64,000 nucleotides of DNA from Bacteroides eggerthii (GTDB lineage Bacteria; Bacteroidota; Bacteroidia; Bacteroidales; Bacteroidaceae). The notes under the pieces are model-generated. The model ran no database searches. It was given only the letters and a program-made list of their open reading frames with translations, and had not been told where the DNA came from. Where the stretch lies: NCBI RefSeq assembly GCF_025146565.1, contig NZ_CP102258.1, positions 2,760,001 through 2,824,000 of the forward strand. Direction: 5' to 3'. Numbering within the stretch: position 1 is the first letter of the stretch; the number at the start of each line of letters is the position of its first letter. The position numbers and the translations under genes are program-made. Below, piece after piece: positions 17,143 to 25,746 of this stretch.

Positions 17143-18269
17143 CATTTGAATTACAGTATACAGACAGCAAGACAAATGCACGTGCAGGATTGATAACGAC
17201 TGATCATGGGCAGATTGAAACGCCTATCTTTATGCCGGTAGGTACGTTGGGAACCGTCAAAGGAGTGCATTTGACAGAGCTGAAAGAGGATATAAAGGCG
17301 CAAATTATATTGGGAAACACCTATCATCTTTATTTGCGTCCGGGATTGGATGTGATTGAAAAAGCCGGCGGACTGCATAAGTTCAATGGCTTCGACCGTC
17401 CGATGCTGACCGATAGCGGTGGTTTTCAGGTCTTTTCATTGTCGGGTATTCGAAAACTGCGTGAAGAAGGCGCAGAGTTTCGTTCGCATATCGACGGAAG
17501 CAAGCATATCTTTACTCCGGAAAAAGTGATGGACATTGAACGTACTATCGGAGCAGATATAATGATGGCATTTGACGAATGTACTCCGGGGGATGCAGAA
17601 TATGCTTATGCTAAAAAATCCATGGAGATGACACACCGCTGGCTGGACCGTTGTATCAAGAGGTTTAATGAGACTGACCCTAAGTATGGTTATCATCAGG
17701 CGCTCTTCCCTATCGTGCAAGGTTGTGTTTATCCGGATTTGCGTAAGCGCTCGGCAGAATTCATAGCTTCTAAAGGAGCTGAAGGCAATGCAATCGGCGG
17801 TTTGGCTGTGGGTGAGCCTACGGAAAAGATGTATGAAATGATAGAGTTGGTAAATGAAATACTTCCGAAGGAAAAGCCCCGTTATCTGATGGGTGTAGGT
17901 ACGCCTGTGAATATCCTTGAAGGCATTGAGCGCGGGGTCGACATGTTCGACTGTGTGATGCCTACCCGCAACGGACGTAACGGTATGTTATTTACTAAAG
18001 ACGGCATCATTAATATGCGTAATAAGAAATGGGAGACCGACTTCTCTCCTATTGAGGCCGATGGTGCATCTTACGTGGATACATTATATAGCAAGGCCTA
18101 TCTGCGCCATTTGTTCCATGCACAGGAGTTGCTGGCCATGCAGATTGCTTCCATTCATAATCTGGCGTTTTACCTTTGGCTTGTTGGTGAAGCCCGTAAA
18201 CATATTATTGCCGGTGATTTCTCTACATGGAAGCCGATGATGGTACAACGTGTATCGACAAGATTATGA
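17139..18269 (+). CDS. tgt: queuine/preQ1 tRNA-ribosyltransferase, without the zinc cysteines
   Basis: 376-residue TGT enzyme that exchanges G34 for preQ1 in GUN anticodons. The active-site motifs are present: MLTDSGGFQVFSL with the family aspartate, then MAFDECTPG, GGLAVGEP and the second catalytic Asp in MFDCVMPTRNGRNG. The C-terminal zinc site normally built from a CxCxxC...H arrangement is not there: residues about 304-322 read ADGASYVDTLYSKAYLRHLF with no cysteine, while the later His (SIHNLAFYL) remains. The flanking sequence is intact, so this is not a frameshift. The gene overlaps lon and lptF/G by 4 bp on each side. Confidence 0.95.
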   Translation: MTFELQYTDSKTNARAGLITTDHGQIETPIFMPVGTLGTVKGVHLTELKEDIKAQIILGNTYHLYLRPGLDVIEKAGGLHKFNGFDRPMLTDSGGFQVFSLSGIRKLREEGAEFRSHIDGSKHIFTPEKVMDIERTIGADIMMAFDECTPGDAEYAYAKKSMEMTHRWLDRCIKRFNETDPKYGYHQALFPIVQGCVYPDLRKRSAEFIASKGAEGNAIGGLAVGEPTEKMYEMIELVNEILPKEKPRYLMGVGTPVNILEGIERGVDMFDCVMPTRNGRNGMLFTKDGIINMRNKKWETDFSPIEADGASYVDTLYSKAYLRHLFHAQELLAMQIASIHNLAFYLWLVGEARKHIIAGDFSTWKPMMVQRVSTRL

Positions 18270-19408
18270 GAAAGATTGACTGGAAGATACTGAAAGATAT
18301 AAAACTGCCTATCGGGAAAAACAAATACCTTAAGCGGTTGGATTGGTACATCATCAAGAAGTTCCTGGGGACATATGTGTTTGCCATAGCCTTGATTATT
18401 TCTATCGCCGTAGTATTCGACTTTAATGAGAAGATGGACCGTTTCATGTCTCATGAAGCTCCATGGGAAGCCATTATTTTCGATTACTATATGAACTTTA
18501 TTCCCTACTTTGCCAATCTGTTCAGCCCATTGTTTGTCTTTATCGCAGTAATCTTTTTCACTTCCAAGCTGGCGGAGAATTCGGAAATTATCGCAATGTT
18601 CTCTACGGGAATGAGTTTTAAGCGCATGTTGCGTCCTTATATGGTATCGGCAGCTATTATCGCGGTGACTACGTTCTGTCTCGGTTCGTATGTCATTCCC
18701 AAAGGTAGTGTGACGCGTCTTAATTTTGAGGATAAATACTATAAACCCCGTAAATCTACCACAGCTCGTAATATTCAATTGGAAGTTGATTCGGGAGTAA
18801 TTGCCTATATTGAGCGTTTTGAAGATTATAGCAAGACGGGCTATCGTTTTTCGCTGGATAAATTCAAAGATAAACAGTTGGTGTCGCACCTTACTGCACG
18901 TAGTATAACCTATGATACGGCGACCGTACATAAATGGACGGTGAAGGACTATATGATTCGTGAGATGGACGGCATGCGTGAGAGTATTGTCAAAGGAGAA
19001 AAAATGGACACTATCCTTTTCATGGAGCCTGCCGACTTCCTTATCATGAAGAACCAGCAGGAGATGCTAACCAGTCCTCAGTTGAGCGAATACATAAACA
19101 GGCAGCGGCAGCGTGGCTTTGCCAATATCAAAGAGTTTGAGATTGAATATCATAAACGTATTGCCATGTCTTTCGCTTCGTTTATTCTGACGCTGATTGG
19201 CGTGTCGCTTTCTTCGAAAAAGACGAAAGGCGGTATGGGATTGCATTTAGGTATAGGTTTGGGATTAAGTTTCTCGTACATTTTGTTCCAAACGATTGCT
19301 TCTACGTTTGCAGTGAATGGCAATGTACCTCCTTTCATCGCAGTGTGGATACCGAATTTGCTTTATGCTTTCATTGCATTCTATCTGTATAAGAAAGCGC
19401 CGAAATAA
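18266..19408 (+). CDS. LptF/LptG-family LPS export permease
   Basis: 380-residue YjgP/YjgQ permease, a membrane component of the Lpt ABC machinery that extracts lipopolysaccharide from the inner membrane. Three N-terminal helices, a large periplasmic jellyroll region (about residues 130-280) and three C-terminal helices give the family's topology. Typical motifs are LDWYIIKKFLGTYVFA near the N-terminus and FASFILTLIGVSLSSKKTKGGMG near the C-terminus. The start at 18266 overlaps the tgt stop as ATGA; an earlier in-frame ATG inside tgt is less likely. Whether it is LptF or LptG cannot be told here. A strong terminator follows the operon. Confidence 0.9.
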   Translation: MRKIDWKILKDIKLPIGKNKYLKRLDWYIIKKFLGTYVFAIALIISIAVVFDFNEKMDRFMSHEAPWEAIIFDYYMNFIPYFANLFSPLFVFIAVIFFTSKLAENSEIIAMFSTGMSFKRMLRPYMVSAAIIAVTTFCLGSYVIPKGSVTRLNFEDKYYKPRKSTTARNIQLEVDSGVIAYIERFEDYSKTGYRFSLDKFKDKQLVSHLTARSITYDTATVHKWTVKDYMIREMDGMRESIVKGEKMDTILFMEPADFLIMKNQQEMLTSPQLSEYINRQRQRGFANIKEFEIEYHKRIAMSFASFILTLIGVSLSSKKTKGGMGLHLGIGLGLSFSYILFQTIASTFAVNGNVPPFIAVWIPNLLYAFIAFYLYKKAPK

Positions 19409-19464
19409 GTAAAACTGTTCAAGGACGCTGCCGAAACAAACCGGAAAACTCTAAAAAATAAGAA

Positions 19465-19508
19465 GCCGTCCCGTTCTTGTGTTTCCACAAGTGCGGGACG
19501 GCTTTTTT
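19465..19508 (+). terminator. intrinsic terminator after the lon operon
   Basis: GCCGTCCCG...CGGGACGGC with an inner CTTGTG/CACAAG stem, followed by a T-run. Confidence 0.9.
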
Positions 19509-19632
19509 GTTGTATTCATTTCCTCTTTTGTTTTGTTCTTCTTTCCTACAAGCAAAGAGCTTGTTGTCGGAAGCCCCCACTTTCTTCTTACAGGTTCTTT
19601 AGACACTCTATCACAGTGTGTGTCGGAGTTGT

Positions 19633-20136
19633 TTAATTCAAGTAAGCTGAAAGCTCTGCAGCAGAGATGTTTTTGGCAATAATCACACCATTTTCATCTA
19701 ATAAATAGTTAGTAAATCCTCGGCCTAAACGATATTTCTTAAATAAACCGGAGAACTCGCCTTTAGTTTCCACGAAACAAGTGGGCGTAACTATTTGGTC
19801 CTTACGAACAGTTTCCTTAAAAATAGACTGATACTCATCGAATGAGACGGAAACCATTTCCACATTATCATTGCGGGAAGCGGAACGAAGCACATTGCTC
19901 AAACTTGCGTTTTGCATCCGGGAGTGCGCGTCATAACTTGCCCAAAAGCTAAGCAACACGTATTTTCCTTTCATGTCTGAAAGTTCTGCTAACGGTTGCC
20001 CGGCAGACATAGATTGGATTTTAAAGTCCGGGGCTATGTCACCCACATTCAAACCGCCGGTCGGTTTGTCTTTTTCTACAAAAGAAGTCAAGGAACCAAT
20101 TAGTAATACAACAAAAATCCATTTTACATATTTCAT
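19633..20136 (-). CDS. thioredoxin-fold (TlpA/AhpC-TSA-like) protein without active-site cysteines
   Basis: 167-residue exported protein. An N-terminal hydrophobic segment (about residues 4-20) is a signal peptide or anchor. GDIAPDFKIQSM starts a TlpA/AhpC-TSA-type thioredoxin fold, with GKYVLLSFWAS as the central strand. Where redox-active members have WCxxC, this protein has W65-A-S-Y-D-A-H, so there is no CxxC. The single Cys (VTPTCFVE) is elsewhere, and the cis-Pro loop and LLDENGVIIAK are kept. A binding or scaffolding rather than disulfide role is likely. It is a monocistronic gene with a structured leader of about 130 nt. Confidence 0.8.
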   Translation of the reverse strand: MKYVKWIFVVLLIGSLTSFVEKDKPTGGLNVGDIAPDFKIQSMSAGQPLAELSDMKGKYVLLSFWASYDAHSRMQNASLSNVLRSASRNDNVEMVSVSFDEYQSIFKETVRKDQIVTPTCFVETKGEFSGLFKKYRLGRGFTNYLLDENGVIIAKNISAAELSAYLN

Positions 20137-20266
20137 GTAACACGATTTTGGTTAATACTATCCGGGACTGTCCTTTTTGGCAGTGATTTCTTCCCGGAAC
20201 GTCATCTTCTCAGGCTTTGCAATGAGAGGAATTCATTGATACTCAAAGCCTTTAATTCTGAAATCG
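20137..20266 (-). other. structured 5' leader of the thioredoxin-fold gene
   Basis: Downstream of the -7 box the minus-strand leader can form two hairpins. The first joins AGGCTTTG-CAATGA (212-225 of the 20 kb block) with TCATTG and CAAAGCCT (233-251). The second pairs CCGGG/CCCGG and ACTG/CAGT (20162-20197). No known riboswitch consensus was recognised. Confidence 0.45.
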
Positions 20267-20270
20267 GATG

Positions 20271-20278
20271 CAAAGGTA
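20271..20278 (-). promoter_or_regulatory. -7 promoter box of the thioredoxin-fold gene
   Basis: TACCTTTG on the minus strand, about 135 bp upstream of the start codon, so the mRNA would have a long leader. Confidence 0.5.
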
Positions 20279-20375
20279 AGTAATTCTTAAAGTAACTTCC
20301 AAATAAACAAACAAATTTCTCACTTTTTTGGCGTACTTTTTTATGTTATTTAGCATAAAAGGCAAGAATTTTCCT

Positions 20376-20383
20376 TACTTTTG
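20376..20383 (+). promoter_or_regulatory. -7 promoter box of serB
   Basis: TACTTTTG, 29 bp upstream of the chosen serB ATG. It excludes in-frame codons upstream as starts. Confidence 0.55.
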
Positions 20384-20412
20384 TGGCTTGTTATCCTATT
20401 AATAGACAACTT

Positions 20413-21642
20413 ATGCAACCATTAAGTACAGAACTTATTCTTATCCGCGTAACAGGTGAAGACCGTCCGGGACTGACAGCTTCGGTTACCGAAATTCTTG
20501 CCAAGTATGATGCGACTATCCTCGACATCGGACAGGCTGACATCCATAACACCTTGTCGCTGGGTATTCTATGCAAAACAGAGGAACAACATTCCGGTTT
20601 TATAATGAAGGAGCTGCTTTTCAAGGCATCCTCCTTAGGTGTTACTATCCGCTTCTACCCTATTACAGCGAAAGAATATGAAAATTGGGTGGGCATGCAG
20701 GGCAAGAACCGTTACATTCTCACCTTGCTTGGACGCAAGTTGTCTGCTCGTCAGATTTCTGCAGTTACCCGTATTTTGGCGGAACAAGGAATGAACATCG
20801 ATGCCATTAAGCGACTTACGGGGCGTATCCCGCTGGACGAATGTGATACAAAGACGCGTGCTTGCATTGAGTTCTCGGTGCGGGGTACTCCCAAAGACCG
20901 TATTGCCATGCAAGAAGAACTGATGCGTTTGGCGAGCGAACTGGAAATGGACTTTTCTTTCCAGTTGGATAATATGTACCGCCGCATGCGCCGTCTGATT
21001 TGTTTTGATATGGATTCTACGCTGATAGAGACCGAGGTTATCGACGAACTGGCACTGCGTGCAGGGGTCGGTGAACAGGTGAAGGCCATTACGGAACGCG
21101 CCATGCGGGGGGAAATAGACTTTACGGAAAGCTTCCGCGAACGGGTGGCATTGTTGAAAGGGTTGGATGAGTCTGTCATGCAGGAGATTGCCGAAAAGTT
21201 GCCCATTACGGAAGGAGTCGATCGCTTGATGTATGTTTTGAAGAAATATGGTTATAAGATTGCCATTCTCTCAGGCGGTTTCACTTATTTCGGACACTAT
21301 CTCCAGCAGAAATACGGCATCGATTACGTTTATGCCAATGAATTGGAAATAGAGAATGGAAAACTGACCGGACGTTATCTTGGCGATGTGGTTGACGGTA
21401 AGCGCAAAGCGGAGCTGCTGCGCCTGATTGCTCAAGTTGAGAAAGTGGATATAGCTCAGACCATTGCAGTGGGCGACGGAGCCAATGATTTGCCAATGCT
21501 GGGCATAGCCGGATTGGGTATTGCTTTTCATGCCAAACCTAAAGTCGTTGCAAATGCCAAGCAATCCATTAACACTATCGGTTTGGACGGAGTGCTTTAC
21601 TTCCTGGGATTCAAAGATTCTTATATAGATATCCCTCGATAA
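20413..21642 (+). CDS. serB: phosphoserine phosphatase with two N-terminal ACT domains
   Basis: 409-residue SerB, dephosphorylating phosphoserine in the last step of serine synthesis. Two ACT-type regulatory domains occupy about residues 5-85 (ELILIRVTGEDRPGLTASVTE) and 95-180 (YILTLLGRKLSARQISAVTRIL). The HAD phosphatase follows: motif I CFDMDSTLIETE at about 198, motif II LSGGFTYF, motif III lysine near GDVVDGKRKAEL, and motif IV GDGANDLPML. Double-ACT SerB proteins occur in several phyla and suggest feedback control by serine. The ATG at 20413 follows the -7 box. A terminator follows the gene. Confidence 0.94.
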   Translation: MQPLSTELILIRVTGEDRPGLTASVTEILAKYDATILDIGQADIHNTLSLGILCKTEEQHSGFIMKELLFKASSLGVTIRFYPITAKEYENWVGMQGKNRYILTLLGRKLSARQISAVTRILAEQGMNIDAIKRLTGRIPLDECDTKTRACIEFSVRGTPKDRIAMQEELMRLASELEMDFSFQLDNMYRRMRRLICFDMDSTLIETEVIDELALRAGVGEQVKAITERAMRGEIDFTESFRERVALLKGLDESVMQEIAEKLPITEGVDRLMYVLKKYGYKIAILSGGFTYFGHYLQQKYGIDYVYANELEIENGKLTGRYLGDVVDGKRKAELLRLIAQVEKVDIAQTIAVGDGANDLPMLGIAGLGIAFHAKPKVVANAKQSINTIGLDGVLYFLGFKDSYIDIPR

Positions 21643-21666
21643 AATATAAGTTCTTACAATAAGTTC

Positions 21667-21709
21667 ATAAGCTCCTGCGGTAATTAATTATCATAGGAGC
21701 TTATTTTTT
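21667..21709 (+). terminator. intrinsic terminator after serB
   Basis: ATAAGCTCCT pairs with AGGAGCTTAT across an 18-nt AT-rich loop, followed by a T-run. Confidence 0.8.
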
Positions 21710-21721
21710 AAGCGAGCTTAT

Positions 21722-21752
21722 TTTGTTCTGCTTTCGGTTTGCATTATCTTTG
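21722..21752 (+). promoter_or_regulatory. promoter of the DEAD-box helicase gene
   Basis: TTTG at 21722-21725 and TATCTTTG at 21745-21752 with 19 bp between them, 20 bp before the ATG. Confidence 0.6.
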
Positions 21753-21772
21753 TCGGCAAATAAAAGAAATTC

Positions 21773-23059
21773 ATGAAGTTTTCTGAACTAAAATTAAATG
21801 ACAATGTGCTTGAAGCACTGGATGCGATGCGTTTTGACGAGTGCACCCCCATACAAGAACAATCAATACCTGTAATACTCGAAGGCCGGGATTTGATAGC
21901 TGTTGCACAAACCGGAACCGGAAAAACTGCGGCGTACCTGCTGCCGGTGCTGAACAAACTTTCAGAGGGCGGGCATCCCGAAGATTCCATCAACTGCATA
22001 GTAATGGCTCCCACGAGGGAACTGGCGCAACAGATAGACCAGCAGATGGAGGGTTTCTCCTATTTCATGCCGGTTAGCAGTGTGGCAGTGTATGGTGGTA
22101 ACGACGGAGTGCTTTTCGAGCAGCAAAAGAGAGGATTGACTTTGGGTGCAGACGTTGTAATAGCCACTCCCGGGCGTTTGATAGCGCATCTTAGTTTGGG
22201 ATATGTGGATCTGTCCCGCGTCTCCTACTTCATTTTGGACGAAGCAGACCGTATGTTGGATATGGGGTTCTATGATGACATTATGCAGATTGTGAAATTC
22301 TTGCCTAAAGAGCGTCAGACCATTATGTTCTCGGCCACAATGCCTGCCAAAATACAGCAGTTGGCTAAGAGTATTCTAAACAATCCGGCAGAAGTGAAGC
22401 TTGCGGTTTCCAAACCTGCTGAAAAGATAGTGCAAGCTGCTTATGTCTGCTATGAAAATCAGAAGTTGGGTATTATCCGCAGTCTTTTTGCCGAGCAGAC
22501 TCCCGAGCGTGTCATCATCTTCGCATCCTCCAAGTTGAAGGTGAAAGAGGTGACCAAGGCATTGAAGCAGATGAAGCTGAATGTTGGAGAGATGCATTCG
22601 GATCTTGAGCAGGCACAGCGTGAAGAAGTGATGTACGAGTTTAAGGCGGGACGAATCAATATCCTGGTAGCTACCGATATTGTGGCGCGTGGCATTGATA
22701 TAGATGATATTCGTTTGGTAATCAATTATGATGTGCCGCATGACAGTGAAGATTACGTGCACCGCATCGGGCGTACGGCACGTGCCAATAATGACGGTGT
22801 CGCCCTTACCTTTGTCAACGAAAAAGAGCAGACTAATTTCAAGGGCATAGAGAACTTCCTTGAAAAAGAAATCTATAAAATACCCGTACCGGAAGAGTTG
22901 GGTGAAGCTCCAGAGTACAAGCCGCGCTCTAACGACGGGCGTAAACGCAGCTACAAAGGCGGCGGACGCCGTAATGCCGGAAGCGGTAAAGGCGGTAACC
23001 GGAATAATAGCAGACGAAGAGAAGGCAGGCCATCCTCCGGAACAAAGAAACAAGAATAG
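21773..23059 (+). CDS. DEAD-box RNA helicase (RhlE-like)
   Basis: 428-residue ATP-dependent RNA helicase. Superfamily 2 motifs occur in order: Q motif (CTPIQEQSIP), I AQTGTGKT at about 45, Ia PTRELAQQ, II DEAD in LDEADRMLDMGF, III SAT, IV VIIFASSK, V ATDIVARGIDI and VI HRIGRTAR. The C-terminal 60 residues are basic and Gly/Arg/Ser-rich (KRSYKGGGRRNAGSGKGGNRNN), an RNA-binding tail typical of RhlE/CsdA-like enzymes in Bacteroidetes. Likely roles are ribosome assembly or RNA turnover, including cold adaptation. The gene is monocistronic. Confidence 0.93.
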   Translation: MKFSELKLNDNVLEALDAMRFDECTPIQEQSIPVILEGRDLIAVAQTGTGKTAAYLLPVLNKLSEGGHPEDSINCIVMAPTRELAQQIDQQMEGFSYFMPVSSVAVYGGNDGVLFEQQKRGLTLGADVVIATPGRLIAHLSLGYVDLSRVSYFILDEADRMLDMGFYDDIMQIVKFLPKERQTIMFSATMPAKIQQLAKSILNNPAEVKLAVSKPAEKIVQAAYVCYENQKLGIIRSLFAEQTPERVIIFASSKLKVKEVTKALKQMKLNVGEMHSDLEQAQREEVMYEFKAGRINILVATDIVARGIDIDDIRLVINYDVPHDSEDYVHRIGRTARANNDGVALTFVNEKEQTNFKGIENFLEKEIYKIPVPEELGEAPEYKPRSNDGRKRSYKGGGRRNAGSGKGGNRNNSRRREGRPSSGTKKQE

Positions 23060-23061
23060 TT

Positions 23062-23087
23062 AAAGCGGAATTTATTCCGCTTTTTTT
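23062..23087. terminator. bidirectional terminator after the helicase gene
   Basis: AAAGCGGAAT-tt-ATTCCGCTTT with a T-run, overlapping the 3' end of the convergent lipoprotein gene at 23072. Confidence 0.85.
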
Positions 23088-23866
23088 ATGCTCATCTGAT
23101 TATCAAATCCGATTGTTATATTTGCCAAACTGTATACGGAACTTTCCGGTACGCATAGAGTTGCCTGATATTGGTAGCCTTTATTGTTCACTCCCATAAA
23201 ATTCATATCGGCAAGGATCATTTGGTTCAGAGTCTCTGTTGGGAAGATACCGGCAAACATTTTCTTGGTGATGTCTTTGCCGTACAACATTTGCCTGCCC
23301 TCATATACGCAGATATGTATAACGTTGTCATAATAGACGTTGTCCACACTGATTCCATCTTCCGAATAGGACGTGCGGATAACTTTCATCTTTGAGGGGT
23401 TGATATAGACATACCCCCGGTAGCGTATGCCTTTATACATCACTACGCTATCCTTCTTCATAACTTCCGTAATGGGGATCACCTCCACTTCCTTATTCTC
23501 AAAGGCAAGTATGTCTTCGGGGTTTTCCGACTTGTGTAACTTTACAATTTCATCCGCCAGAGAATGGAACCAGAAACTGTATTCCGTCTGCCTGTCAATC
23601 TTGTAAGCTGCGGTATTGTTGCCGTACACATACATTGTATCTCGTATAATCTTGAATGATACGGGGATATTTTGAGGGTCGGTATAATATATGGTATCTC
23701 CTTCTATGCGCATTAAAGGCAATTCCGTTTCATCTTCTATCCAGATGCCCTGGAGCAGAGACTTGGCCCTGAGGTCTTCTTCACCGGCTTTTGATTCTTG
23801 GCTATTACCACATGCCACCAACGCTATGGCGCAACATAACTCAATTATGAGTCTTTTCATTTTCAT
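23072..23866 (-). CDS. DUF4738-type lipoprotein
   Basis: 264-residue predicted lipoprotein. The signal sequence ends in the lipobox ALVACG (Cys at about residue 19). The mature region (LLQGIWIEDETELPLMRIEGDTIYYTDP) matches the general look of DUF4738 lipoproteins of Bacteroides; function is unknown. It is the last gene of the wzi-rfbC-ugd transcription unit, starting 10 bp after ugd, so a role in envelope or surface polysaccharide is possible but not shown. A second in-frame ATG two codons in is an equally good start. Confidence 0.75.
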   Translation of the reverse strand: MKMKRLIIELCCAIALVACGNSQESKAGEEDLRAKSLLQGIWIEDETELPLMRIEGDTIYYTDPQNIPVSFKIIRDTMYVYGNNTAAYKIDRQTEYSFWFHSLADEIVKLHKSENPEDILAFENKEVEVIPITEVMKKDSVVMYKGIRYRGYVYINPSKMKVIRTSYSEDGISVDNVYYDNVIHICVYEGRQMLYGKDITKKMFAGIFPTETLNQMILADMNFMGVNNKGYQYQATLCVPESSVYSLANITIGFDNQMSIKKAE

Positions 23867-23876
23867 CTCCTTCCTT

Positions 23877-25190
23877 TTATTTACCTATGCAGTGGTAGGT
23901 AAATCCAAGTTCTTCTATTTCTTTCTTTTCATAGATGTTACGGCCGTCCAGCAGAACCGGAGTTCTCATAGCCTTTTTGATAACTGCCCATGACGGCAAG
24001 CGGAATTCTTTCCATTCCGTCACCAGCATCAAAGCATCCGCATCAAGTGCGGCATCGTACATGTCGGTGGCATAGTAGACACTGTCACCTATCCTACGGC
24101 GACATTCCTTCATGGCGGCAGGGTCGTATACGCGCACTTTACAGCCGATGTTCAGCAGCTTGTTTATCAGAATTAGAGAAGGAGCCTCACGCATGTCGTC
24201 CGTTTCCGGTTTGAAAGCCAGTCCCCACAAGGCTATTGTCTTGTTGTGTAAATCACTGCAGAAGTGCCGTTGTAGCTTTTCGAACAAGATGCTTTTCTGT
24301 TGTTCATTGACTTCTTCCACCGCCTGAAGCACACGCATCTGATAACCGTTCTGTTCCGCAGTCTTAATCAGCGCCTTTACGTCCTTTGGAAAGCATGAGC
24401 CGCCATATCCGATTCCGGGATAGAGGAATTTGCGGCCGATGCGGGTATCGGAGCCTATGCCGCTACGCACCATATTGACATCGGCTCCCACCAGTTCGCA
24501 CAGGTTGGCTATGTCGTTCATGAAGCTGATGCGGGTGGCAAGCATGGAATTGGCGGCATACTTTGTCATTTCGGCGGAAGGAATATCCATGAAAATGACG
24601 CGGAAATTGTTCAGCAAGAATGGTTTGTAGAGCTTGCTCATCAGTTCCTTTGCACGTTCGGATTCCACACCCACCACAACTCGGTCGGGGCTCATGAAGT
24701 CTGCTACGGCATTCCCTTCTTTCAGGAACTCAGGGTTGGAGGCAACATCGAATTCTATCTGTATTCCCCGCTTGTCCAGTTCTTCCTGAATTGCTGTGCG
24801 CACTTTCTTGGCAGTACCCACCGGAACGGTGCTCTTGGTTACTACCAGAACGTATTTCTTCATGTTGCGCCCGATGGTACGTGCCACTTCGAGCACATAA
24901 CTCAGATCTGCACTGCCGTCTTCATCGGGTGGAGTTCCCACAGCGCTGAATATGACGTCCGCTTCGTCCAGACAACTTTCCAAAGAAGTGGTGAATTGCA
25001 AACGTCCCGCCTTTGTATTCCGGTGCACCATATCTTCCAATCCGTTCTCATAGATTGGAATAACCCCCTGGTTCAGTGCTTCTATCTTTTCACTGTTTGT
25101 ATCAACGCAGATGACGTTGACACCGATTTCCGCAAAACAAGTACCGGTTACCAAACCGACATATCCTGTACCGACGATGGCTATTTTCAT
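23877..25190 (-). CDS. ugd: UDP-glucose 6-dehydrogenase
   Basis: 437-residue UDP-glucose/GDP-mannose dehydrogenase family protein oxidising UDP-glucose to UDP-glucuronate with two NAD+. The N-terminal Rossmann motif is IVGTGYVGLVTGTCFAE, and the catalytic cysteine lies in YGGSCFPKDVKAL near residue 263. The C-terminal UDP-binding domain starts around residue 320 (IALWGLAFKPETDDMREAPS). UDP-mannose-type substrates are the alternative within this superfamily. It is 3 bp downstream of rfbC, in a surface polysaccharide precursor operon. Confidence 0.92.
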   Translation of the reverse strand: MKIAIVGTGYVGLVTGTCFAEIGVNVICVDTNSEKIEALNQGVIPIYENGLEDMVHRNTKAGRLQFTTSLESCLDEADVIFSAVGTPPDEDGSADLSYVLEVARTIGRNMKKYVLVVTKSTVPVGTAKKVRTAIQEELDKRGIQIEFDVASNPEFLKEGNAVADFMSPDRVVVGVESERAKELMSKLYKPFLLNNFRVIFMDIPSAEMTKYAANSMLATRISFMNDIANLCELVGADVNMVRSGIGSDTRIGRKFLYPGIGYGGSCFPKDVKALIKTAEQNGYQMRVLQAVEEVNEQQKSILFEKLQRHFCSDLHNKTIALWGLAFKPETDDMREAPSLILINKLLNIGCKVRVYDPAAMKECRRRIGDSVYYATDMYDAALDADALMLVTEWKEFRLPSWAVIKKAMRTPVLLDGRNIYEKKEIEELGFTYHCIGK

Positions 25191-25193
25191 ATC

Positions 25194-25742
25194 CTATTCA
25201 AAATATTCCGCATCTTTGAATGATACGGCATGTCCGTCTTTTTCCGACAATAAGAGTTGTGACTCCGCAACCGGCCAGTCAATGCCTACAGTCTCGTCAT
25301 TGAAGCGGATGGATGCTTCTGCCTCAGGGGCATAGCCGTTATCCACTTTATAAGTGAAGATTGCTTCTTCGCTCAAAACCAAAAAACCATGGGCAAAGCC
25401 GCGGGGGATGAAGAACTGCCGTTTGTTCTCTTCGCTCAACTCTACGCTGACGTACTTGCCGAATGTAGGGGAAGACTGGCGCAAGTCGACTGCAACGTCC
25501 AGCACCTTACCTTTTATGACACGTACTAATTTAGCCTGGCTATATTCGCCTTTTTGGTAATGCAGTCCGCGCAGTACGCCGAAAGACGATTTCGATTCGT
25601 TGTCCTGCACAAAATGCACATTACCGATGTTGGCACGAAATTCTCCTTCTTTAAATGCTTCCATGAAGTAGCCGCGTGCGTCATTGAACACTTTCGGTTC
25701 GATGATCCATACGCCCTCAATTTCTGTTTGTATGTAGTTCAT
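25194..25742 (-). CDS. rfbC: dTDP-4-dehydrorhamnose 3,5-epimerase
   Basis: 182-residue cupin epimerase of dTDP-L-rhamnose synthesis. Typical segments are IIEPKVFNDARGYFMEAF at the N-terminus, FVQDNESKSSFGVLRGLHYQ with the catalytic His, VVDLRQSSPTFGKYVSVEL-like strands, and FIPRGFAHGFLVLSE. Length is normal. No rfbA, B or D is next to it in this window. It lies between wzi and ugd with gaps of 4 and 3 bp, so translation is probably coupled. Confidence 0.94.
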   Translation of the reverse strand: MNYIQTEIEGVWIIEPKVFNDARGYFMEAFKEGEFRANIGNVHFVQDNESKSSFGVLRGLHYQKGEYSQAKLVRVIKGKVLDVAVDLRQSSPTFGKYVSVELSEENKRQFFIPRGFAHGFLVLSEEAIFTYKVDNGYAPEAEASIRFNDETVGIDWPVAESQLLLSEKDGHAVSFKDAEYFE

Positions 25743-25746
25743 TGCT

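Noticed and set aside
18170..18931. 253-codon minus-strand frame under tgt and the LptF/G-family gene
   Set aside because: Both overlapping plus-strand genes are complete and recognisable. The antisense product lacks any domain.
20160..20260. TPP, cobalamin or c-di-GMP riboswitch in the thioredoxin-fold gene leader
   Set aside because: Short matches such as CTGAGA or GCAAAGCC exist, but the other conserved boxes of those riboswitches are missing.
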